A program made the translations under genes and the position numbers. Below, one piece after another: positions 1 to 4,339 of a stretch of DNA of 5,007 nucleotides. Each line of letters opens with the position of its first letter. The first letter of the stretch is position 1. The DNA lies in contig JACQEV010000371.1 of the NCBI GenBank assembly GCA_016200385.1, positions 1 through 5,007 on the forward strand, written 5' to 3'. Under the pieces are notes generated by a model, which saw nothing but the letters and a program-made list of their open reading frames with translations, made no database searches and had not been told where the DNA came from. This DNA is from Candidatus Methylomirabilota bacterium. GTDB lineage: Bacteria; Methylomirabilota; Methylomirabilia; Methylomirabilales; Methylomirabilaceae.

Positions 1-112
1 GCCGCTTACAGTTGCGGGGCAGCAACGGCCTGGTCCCGCACCGTCTTCGGGTGCAGGACGTCACCGTTTTCCCTGTTTCCGCCGTCGGCGGACCCAACCC
101 CGCCCGACTCTG
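1..112 (-). promoter_or_regulatory. Cobalamin riboswitch, 5' part (cut by window edge)
   Basis: Read on the minus strand, this region carries the conserved core of the B12-sensing leader RNA in the right order. There is a GGTT-like entry near 99-103 and a P2-like hairpin TCCGCC-GAC-GGCGGA at 78-92. The ACAGGGAAAACGGTGA block follows at 61-76, and the signature GCTGCCCCGCAACTGTAAGC ends at position 4. The AACGG of the second block can pair with CCGTT at 25-29, as in the cobalamin aptamer. Between these arms sits an extra 10-bp hairpin (33-59, one G-U pair), read as a peripheral extension of a variable stem. The 3' part of the aptamer and the expression platform lie beyond position 1, so the controlled gene is not visible. 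Such elements normally repress B12 transport, synthesis or isozyme genes when adenosylcobalamin is abundant. The 5' boundary is approximate. Confidence 0.88.
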
Positions 113-125
113 GCGAGATGGCGTA

Positions 126-154
126 TATCTATCCCACCCCCCTCTCAGTGTCAA
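126..154 (-). promoter_or_regulatory. Probable sigma-70 promoter for the riboswitch transcript
   Basis: A perfect -35 hexamer TTGACA reads on the minus strand at 154-149. Exactly 17 bases later comes a weak -10 candidate, TAGATA, at 131-126, which keeps the first two consensus bases. A start near 119 would place the RNA 5' end just ahead of the cobalamin aptamer. The -35 begins directly after the T-tract of the terminator at 161-193, so transcription stops and restarts within about 40 bp. The poor -10 match is the main doubt. Confidence 0.5.
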
Positions 155-160
155 GAAAAT

Positions 161-193
161 AAAAGGCACCCCGCTACGAGCGGGGTGCCTTTT
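161..193 (-). terminator. Strong Rho-independent terminator
   Basis: An 11-bp perfect stem (GGCACCCCGCT at 165-175 pairing with 179-189) closes a three-base loop. Flanking AAAA and TTTT can extend the stem. On the minus strand the hairpin is followed by TTTTATTTT, the expected U-tract, about 30 bases after the stop codon of the 221-478 gene. It therefore ends the small-gene transcript. On the plus strand the tract is only TTTT before AACC, so termination in that direction would be weaker, but the element may be bidirectional. Confidence 0.93.
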
Positions 194-220
194 AACCAGT
201 TCAAACCAGAAAAGAAGCGC

Positions 221-478
221 TTACTTTGGCGCAGGTGGTGTTGCCGGCGCCATCGTGGCAGCGGGTTCCTCCTTCTTAACCTTCTTCTTTGCTGCCTTCT
301 TTTTCTTCTTCTTGGGGGTCTCCTTCTGACCACCGGCGCAGGGCTGGGCCGGGGCTGCCTTCTCCGCAGCAGGCGCAGGGGTGGTGGCGGGTTTCTTCTC
401 CTCAGCGGCAAAGCCCAAGCCAGCAACGGAGAGGCTGAAGAGGACCGCCATTACCATGACAACCAGTTTTCTCATCAT
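221..478 (-). CDS. Small exported lysine-rich protein (tandem paralogue 2)
   Basis: An 85-residue protein of unrecognised family. Residues 1-24 form a clear Sec signal peptide: a basic start (MMRK), a hydrophobic core, and a probable cut after Gly-Phe-Ala before AEEKK. There is no lipobox cysteine, so it is not a lipoprotein. The mature part, about 60 residues, has an Ala/Pro/Thr-rich stretch, one cysteine in a QPCAGG motif, a highly basic segment (about 55-69, almost only Lys and Ala), and an Ala/Pro tail. It aligns without gaps to the upstream gene at 534-788 over the first 78 residues, about 72% identical. A full ribosome-binding site AAAGGAGGTG lies at 489-498. The upstream in-frame codon series contains a TGA, so ATG 478 (or the adjacent ATG 475) is the start. 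Function unknown; the basic low-complexity tail suggests binding to an anionic partner outside the cytoplasm, which is inference only. Confidence 0.85.
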   Translation of the reverse strand: MMRKLVVMVMAVLFSLSVAGLGFAAEEKKPATTPAPAAEKAAPAQPCAGGQKETPKKKKKKAAKKKVKKEEPAATMAPATPPAPK

Positions 479-522
479 CGATTCGAGTCACCTCCTTTCC
501 AGTTTCGACGTCATATCGTCGG
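251..522 (-). repeat. Tandem duplication, downstream copy (310-bp period)
   Basis: This segment aligns base for base, at a constant offset of 310, with 561-832. Shared blocks include the signal-peptide region around 411-478, TCTCCGCAGCAGGCG at 361-375 (671-685 in the other copy), and the leader CTCGAATCGATG with its ribosome-binding site. The similarity extends past the start codon into the untranslated leader and fades near 522. The unit thus duplicated with its translation signals but without the upstream promoter region. Confidence 0.85.
489..498 (-). promoter_or_regulatory. Ribosome-binding site with long spacer (paralogue 2)
   Basis: AAAGGAGGTG is an almost complete anti-16S complement. 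Twelve bases separate the GGAGG core from ATG 478, longer than the usual 5-9. The spacer is nearly identical to that of the upstream paralogue, and an in-frame TGA overlaps the site, which excludes a nearer start. Confidence 0.85.
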
Positions 523-533
523 AAGAAGAGGGA

Positions 534-788
534 TCACTTCTTCTCCGCCGGCAGCGGGTCCATCGTGACGCCGCCCTCGTCCTTCTTAACCTTCTTCTTC
601 GCCACCTTCTTCTTGGCCTTCTTCTTGGTCATCCCCTTGCCACCCTCACAGGGATTGACCGGGGCCGCCTTCTCCGCAGCAGGCGCCGCGGGGGCAGCGG
701 ACTTCTTCTCCTCAGCGGCAAAGCCCAGGCCAGAGACGGAGAGGCTGAAGAGGACCGCCATCACTGTCACAACGAGTTTCTTCACCAT
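534..788 (-). CDS. Small exported lysine-rich protein (tandem paralogue 1)
   Basis: An 84-residue protein of unrecognised family and first gene of the two-gene unit. It opens with a Sec signal peptide (MVKK, hydrophobic residues 5-21, likely cleavage after Gly-Phe-Ala at 24). Next come an Ala/Pro/Glu segment, a single cysteine in NPCEGG, a Lys-Ala-Val array at about 55-69 with KKK repeats like a histone H1 tail, and an acidic/proline tail ending in EKK. The cysteine with its Pro-Cys-x-Gly-Gly surroundings, the signal peptide and the basic array are conserved in the downstream copy, while the intervening residues vary. This pattern argues for a real, selected protein. AAGGAGGTA precedes the ATG, and an in-frame TAA inside that site fixes the start. 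Only 55 bp without a terminator separate it from the second copy, so both are probably co-transcribed. Role unknown; the cysteine could mediate dimerisation or cofactor attachment, but no known motif supports this. Confidence 0.87.
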   Translation of the reverse strand: MVKKLVVTVMAVLFSLSVSGLGFAAEEKKSAAPAAPAAEKAAPVNPCEGGKGMTKKKAKKKVAKKKVKKDEGGVTMDPLPAEKK

Positions 789-832
789 CGATTCGAGTTA
801 CCTCCTTCCCGCTTTCGTCATCGCATCATCAG
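561..832 (-). repeat. Tandem duplication, upstream copy (310-bp period)
   Basis: Partner of 251-522 and containing most of the first small gene and its leader. No gaps are needed over the whole alignment, so the copies diverged by substitution only. Changes are concentrated in the Ala/Pro segment and in the lysine array, while the signal peptide and leader are best kept. Confidence 0.85.
799..808 (-). promoter_or_regulatory. Ribosome-binding site with long spacer (paralogue 1)
   Basis: GAAGGAGGTA gives a strong Shine-Dalgarno match, with 12 bases from the GGAGG core to ATG 788. The spacer ACTCGAATCG is the same as in the downstream copy. An in-frame TAA within the element rules out an upstream start. 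Confidence 0.85.
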
Positions 833-868
833 AAGCGGACATAAACGATCTCGCTATCTCGCTGGTAG

Positions 869-885
869 TGCAGGAGCAGTGCCAA
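869..885 (-). promoter_or_regulatory. Candidate sigma-54 (RpoN) promoter
   Basis: On the minus strand TTGGCAC (885-879) is followed by CTGCA (873-869), giving the invariant GG and GC exactly ten bases apart. The -24 half matches the consensus TTGGCAC fully. The -12 half has CTGCA instead of TTGCA. Counting from the GC dinucleotide, transcription would start near 858, leaving a leader of about 70 bases before the first small gene. No rpoN gene or activator is in the window, so this rests on the motif, its spacing and its position in an intergenic region directly upstream of a gene. Confidence 0.55.
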
Positions 886-907
886 GATTCGAATTCGCCT
901 ACAAATG

Positions 908-916
908 ATTTTAGCA
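908..916 (-). promoter_or_regulatory. Alternative extended -10 (sigma-70) element
   Basis: TGCTAAAAT matches the extended -10 pattern TGnTATAAT with one mismatch and lies in the most AT-rich stretch of this gap. No good -35 is seen 16-18 bases upstream. It would start transcription near 901 and offers an alternative or additional promoter for the small exported genes. Confidence 0.35.
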
Positions 917-952
917 AATAAATCCAAGTACTTACGAAGCTCACCCAGACGG

Positions 953-984
953 GCATGGCGTTCGCTGGAGGGCATACGCCATGC
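953..984 (-). promoter_or_regulatory. 9-bp inverted repeat: possible activator site or recN terminator
   Basis: GCATGGCGT (953-961) and ACGCCATGC (976-984) are perfect inverted repeats separated by 14 bases, with half-site centres 23 bp (about two helical turns) apart. Relative to the start predicted from the sigma-54 element, the dyad spans about -95 to -126, a typical enhancer-binding-protein position. Alternatively the RNA hairpin could help end the recN transcript, whose stop codon is 72 bases upstream, but no U-tract follows on the minus strand. Confidence 0.45.
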
Positions 985-1009
985 TGTCCAACCGGTTTGG
1001 GGAGGGGCC

Positions 1010-1023
1010 ACCCCATTTGGGGT
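1010..1023. other. Short G/C palindromic hairpin after recN
   Basis: ACCCCATTTGGGGT can fold into a five- to six-base-pair stem about 33 bases after the recN stop. It lies in a run of alternating C4 and G4 tracts and has no T-tract, so it is not a convincing intrinsic terminator. It may protect the mRNA 3' end. Confidence 0.3.
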
Positions 1024-1055
1024 AACCCTTACGATTGAGGACTGAGTCAAGCGGA

Positions 1056-2603
1056 TCAAGGCCTCGAATTTGCCGCCTTCCACCGACGGGCGGCCTCCAG
1101 GATCTCTTGGGCATGTTGGATCGGGGTACGGGATCGCCCTTTCGACCCGAGCATCCGCGCGATCTCTCGGACCTTCTCCTCGCCATCTAGGACCTGGACA
1201 GCGGTTTCAGTCCGAGTCCCCTTGACCCGCTTGGAAATCGAAAGGTGCCGGTCGGCCAGGGCCGCGATCTGGGGAAGATGAGTGATGGAAAGGACCTGTC
1301 GTTCTCTGCCGATGGCCCAAAGCTTCTGTCCCACCACCTCGGCCATCCCGCCCCCGATCCCCACGTCCACCTCGTCAAAGACGAGCGTCGGGATCTGGTC
1401 GGAGGCCGCGAGGATCGCTTTGATGGCAAGCATCACGCGGGACAGCTCACCGCCAGAGGCGATTCGTCCGAGGGGTTTCAGTTCCTCGCCTGGATTCGGC
1501 GCGATCAGGAACTCCACCTCATCCGCCCCGCTCGCCTCAAGGTGAGAACCGCCGGACCCGGGGCGCGCCCTGACCTGAACGGCAAAGGCCGCCTTCTCCA
1601 TTCTCAGGGCCTGCAGCTCTTGACGCACTGCCATGGCCAATCGAGCAGCCGCCGCCGTCCGTCGGGCTGTGAGGGCGGCCGCCTGCTGCGAGAGGTTGGC
1701 TTCCAATGCCCCGAGCTCCCGCTCTACCTCCAGCCCTCTCTCTTCCGAGCGCATGAGCCGATGGAGCTCTTCGTCAGCCGACCTCGCAAACTTGAGGATC
1801 TCGGCGATCGAGCCGCCGTACTTTCGCTTCAGCTTGCCGACTTCGTGCAGCCTGACCTCCACCTGCTCCAGGCGTTCTGGGTCAAACTCCACACCCTCCC
1901 GATAGTCTCTGAGCTGGGCGGCCGCATCCTGGATCGAGGCGACGTGGGCCAGGATCGTCCGCTCCTGAATCAGCTCCTCTTCCTCTCCGTCGGTCAGGCG
2001 AGCAGCGGCGATCTCCCCACGCTGATGCTGGAGCAGGTCAATACGCTGGGCCTTCTCCCGCTCCCCCGCCTGAAGAGACCCCAGTTCCTCTCTGAGGGCC
2101 TGCCGCCTGTTGTACAGAACCCGGAAGGCCGCCACATCGCCCGTCAGGCCTGCATACGCGTCGAGGAGGAGCCGTTGGCGGCTCGGCTGGGTGAGGCCAG
2201 GTCCTTGATGTTGACCATGGACTTCGATCAGGAGTTCGGCGAGGTCCCGAAGCAACGCCGCGGACGAGAGGCGACCATTCACATATGCCTTGCTCTTTCC
2301 CTCTCGCAGCAGGAGACGCCGCACCACAAGGAACTCATCGGGCAGGCACTCGATGCCCGAATCAGCCAGCGGACGGCGAGCCTCCTCACCCACCAGATCG
2401 AACGCGGCTTCCACTGTCGCCTCTTCGGCCCCGGTTCGAATCTGCTCAGCCTCGCCCTTCGTCCCGAGCGCCAAGCCTAACGCGTCGATCAGGATCGACT
2501 TGCCGGCGCCCGTCTCGCCCGTGAGGACATTGAGCCCGGCGCCGAACTCCACACGCAGCTCGTCAATCAAGGCGAAGTGTGTGATGCTCAGCTCGCGGAG
2601 CAC
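1056..2603 (-). CDS. recN: DNA repair protein RecN
   Basis: An SMC-like ATPase of double-strand-break repair, acting on the nucleoid with RecA-dependent recombination. The start MLRELSITHFALIDEL is typical of the family. Walker A GETGAGKS is at 29-36 and the Q-loop region VHGQHQ at 128-133. The coiled-coil part spans about 155-340. The ABC signature SGGELSR is at 383-389, Walker B TLVFDEVD at 406-413 and the H-loop THLPQIA at 441-447. The ending with HAQEILEAA also fits. At 515 residues it is shorter than the usual 550-570. Compared from memory with E. coli RecN, about 50 residues are missing between LAHV (218-221) and LRDY (231-234) in the first coiled-coil arm; the frame is intact. It starts with GTG seven bases after nadK, with AAGG close upstream, so it is probably the last gene of the tlyA-nadK-recN operon. 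No LexA-like site is needed or seen in that short gap. Confidence 0.97.
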   Translation of the reverse strand: MLRELSITHFALIDELRVEFGAGLNVLTGETGAGKSILIDALGLALGTKGEAEQIRTGAEEATVEAAFDLVGEEARRPLADSGIECLPDEFLVVRRLLLREGKSKAYVNGRLSSAALLRDLAELLIEVHGQHQGPGLTQPSRQRLLLDAYAGLTGDVAAFRVLYNRRQALREELGSLQAGEREKAQRIDLLQHQRGEIAAARLTDGEEEELIQERTILAHVASIQDAAAQLRDYREGVEFDPERLEQVEVRLHEVGKLKRKYGGSIAEILKFARSADEELHRLMRSEERGLEVERELGALEANLSQQAAALTARRTAAAARLAMAVRQELQALRMEKAAFAVQVRARPGSGGSHLEASGADEVEFLIAPNPGEELKPLGRIASGGELSRVMLAIKAILAASDQIPTLVFDEVDVGIGGGMAEVVGQKLWAIGRERQVLSITHLPQIAALADRHLSISKRVKGTRTETAVQVLDGEEKVREIARMLGSKGRSRTPIQHAQEILEAARRWKAANSRP

Positions 2604-2610
2604 GGCCTTA

Positions 2611-3462
2611 CTACTCGCCCCATTTCAGCTTGGCGCGAAGGATCTGGAAGTAGTTCTTCCCGGGAGTCTTCAGCAGGGTGATGGTATGGTCCGAGCGGAC
2701 GACCTGAACCACATCACGATGGCGCAGGGCAAAGCCGACCTGGCCATCCAGGGTGAGGTAGGCGTTTTCGTTCGCGGACCCCTGCACGATCTCGACCTTT
2801 GCGGCGTCGGGGATGACAAGGGGACGGAGGTTCAGCATGTGAGGGCAGATCGGGGTCACCACAAGCGCGCGGAGTGTGGGGTACACGATCGGACCGCCGG
2901 CAGCGAGACAATAGGCGGTCGAGCCGGTCGGGGTGGAGAGAATCAGCCCGTCGGCCCGAAACGTGGTGACATACTGCCCATCGATATGGGTTTCCAACTC
3001 GATCATCCGGGCCAAAGCGCCCTTGTTGATGACCGCGTCATTCAGCGCGACATACTCGGCGATCCGTTCTCCCTGCCGGTGGACCGTGGCGCTCAGCAGG
3101 ATCCGCTGGGTGGATTCATAGGTTCCCTGAAAGACCGCTTCAAGGGCCTGATAGAGCCCCTCCAGGGTCACCTCCGTGAGAAACCCCATGCCGCCAAGGT
3201 TGACCCCAAGGATCGGCACATCCCGCGGTCCAACCAGGCGGGCCACCGACAGGAGCGTCCCGTCGCCACCTAGGACCAGGAGGAGATCCACAAGCCCGGG
3301 GAGGTCGGATTTGCGCTGACCAGCGGGCATCCCGGCCAATGCGGCAGTGTCCACATCCAGAACCGGCTCCACACCCCTGGCCTCGAGCCAGGGAAGCAGC
3401 TCCTGAAGCACAGTCCGGGCTTCTGGCTTATGCGGCTTGGCGATAATGCCGACCCGTTTCAC
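2611..3462 (-). CDS. nadK: NAD kinase
   Basis: Cytosolic enzyme that phosphorylates NAD+ to NADP+ (ATP or polyphosphate as donor), the source of the NADP pool. The 283 residues are normal for the bacterial family. It opens with KRVGIIAKPHKPEA and carries the hallmark GGDGT at 65-69, whose aspartate is catalytic. NLGGMGFL is at 88-95, the NAD-binding NDAVI at 141-145, and the conserved DGLILSTPTGSTAY at 171-184 followed by GGP. LTLDGQ sits at 236-241 in the C-terminal beta domain. The GTG start overlaps the tlyA stop codon by four bases (GTGA), and a strong GGGAGG site (3467-3472) lies four bases upstream inside the end of tlyA. This start gives the family's normal N-terminus, and the arrangement suggests translational coupling to tlyA. 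recN follows after seven bases. No missing residues were noticed. Confidence 0.97.
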   Translation of the reverse strand: MKRVGIIAKPHKPEARTVLQELLPWLEARGVEPVLDVDTAALAGMPAGQRKSDLPGLVDLLLVLGGDGTLLSVARLVGPRDVPILGVNLGGMGFLTEVTLEGLYQALEAVFQGTYESTQRILLSATVHRQGERIAEYVALNDAVINKGALARMIELETHIDGQYVTTFRADGLILSTPTGSTAYCLAAGGPIVYPTLRALVVTPICPHMLNLRPLVIPDAAKVEIVQGSANENAYLTLDGQVGFALRHRDVVQVVRSDHTITLLKTPGKNYFQILRAKLKWGE

Positions 3463-4235
3463 CTTTCCTCCCTTCGACTGGGCGCAGCAGAGCCACGACT
3501 CAGGTAGATGAAGAACTCGCGGTTGCCCTTCGGCCCGAGCAGACAGGATGGGGCCGCACCAAGGATCCTGAGCCCCAACTCAACGGCTCGCCTGCCGATA
3601 GTCGCAATGACCTCCCGATGCAACGCGGGATCACGGACAACGCCTCCCTTTCCGACCCGGCCCTTCCCGACCTCGAACTGCGGTTTGATTAAGGCGAGGA
3701 TCTCTCCCGGGTCCCCGAGAAGCGGAGGCAGGACCGGGAGAATCGAGGCGAGGGAGATGAACGATAGATCGACGGTCGCGAGGTCTGGCCGTTTTGGGAA
3801 GTCGGCCGGCGTGAGTGTTGCCGCGTGGGTCCGCTCCATGACCACAACCCTGGGATCGGCCCTGAGCGTGGGATCGAGCTGTCCGTGCCCGACGTCAACG
3901 GCATAGACCAGGGCCGCGCCGTTACGGAGCAGGCAGTCCGTAAACCCCCCGGTCGAGGCGCCAAGATCGAGGCAGACGCGCCCGGCAACGCTGATGGCAA
4001 AGGTCTCCAGCGCGCCCTGAAGCTTCACTCCGCCTCGACCCACGTAAGGGTGCTCGGCGGCCTTGAGCGCAATCCCGGCGCCCACGTCAATCAATGTCCC
4101 TGCTTTGTCCACCACCTGGCCATCAACCAGGACTTTGCCTGCAAGGACCAGCGCCCTTGCCCGCTCCCGGCTGGGGGCCAGCCTCCGTTCCAGCATGGCG
4201 AGGTCCAGGCGAACCCGCCCGGGCTTCCCCCTCAT
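3459..4235 (-). CDS. tlyA: TlyA-family rRNA (cytidine-2'-O)-methyltransferase
   Basis: SAM-dependent methyltransferase of the TlyA/hemolysin A family. Characterised members 2'-O-methylate cytidines in 16S and 23S rRNA at the subunit interface; the name hemolysin is historical. With the start at ATG 4235 it has 258 residues. An N-terminal S4 RNA-binding domain (about 7-60) is followed by an FtsJ-like domain with the SAM motif DLGASTGGFTDCLL at 90-103. The K-D-K-E catalytic set is visible as K71 (GGVKL), D156 (VDLSF), K184 (IKPQFE) and E240 (NREFF). An open frame continues upstream to GTG 4343, but those 36 residues resemble nothing in the family. ATG 4235 has AAGG five bases upstream and gives the normal N-terminus. 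The 3' end overlaps nadK by four bases. It cannot be told from sequence whether it modifies both rRNAs or only 23S; the long N-terminus favours the form with an intact S4 domain. Confidence 0.93.
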   Translation of the reverse strand: MRGKPGRVRLDLAMLERRLAPSRERARALVLAGKVLVDGQVVDKAGTLIDVGAGIALKAAEHPYVGRGGVKLQGALETFAISVAGRVCLDLGASTGGFTDCLLRNGAALVYAVDVGHGQLDPTLRADPRVVVMERTHAATLTPADFPKRPDLATVDLSFISLASILPVLPPLLGDPGEILALIKPQFEVGKGRVGKGGVVRDPALHREVIATIGRRAVELGLRILGAAPSCLLGPKGNREFFIYLSRGSAAPSRREER

Positions 4236-4339
4236 CCCTGCCTTCTGCACTGAGGGGAGGAGGCCAGCGTGAGGGGACCGTAGACCTCGCCACCTGAACA
4301 CCCCATCGTGATTGCGAATTGAACAAGGAAGATGGCGCA

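Noticed and set aside
277..320. CTT/TTC-rich microsatellite-like runs at 277-320 and 587-630
   Set aside because: They are the AAG lysine codons of the basic arrays in the two paralogues, not an independent repeat or CRISPR.
221..788. Lipoprotein interpretation of the small exported proteins
   Set aside because: The only cysteine is about 25 residues after the signal peptide in a Pro-Cys-x-Gly-Gly context, not in a lipobox.
381..908. Plus-strand open frames across the small exported genes
   Set aside because: Their Leu/Arg-rich products come from antisense reading of the lysine arrays. The minus-strand frames have signal peptides, ribosome sites and paralogue conservation.
798..1083. Two minus-strand open frames (798-1016 and 829-1083) in the gap after recN
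   Set aside because: No good ribosome-binding site and no recognisable domain. They run across the promoter-like elements and one overlaps the recN end.
1245..2480. 411-codon open frame on the plus strand across recN
   Set aside because: It lies wholly antisense to a gene with all RecN motifs, its translation shows no domain, and long antisense frames are common in GC-rich genes.
2290..3273. 327-codon plus-strand open frame across the recN/nadK junction
   Set aside because: Antisense shadow of two confirmed genes with no recognisable motif.
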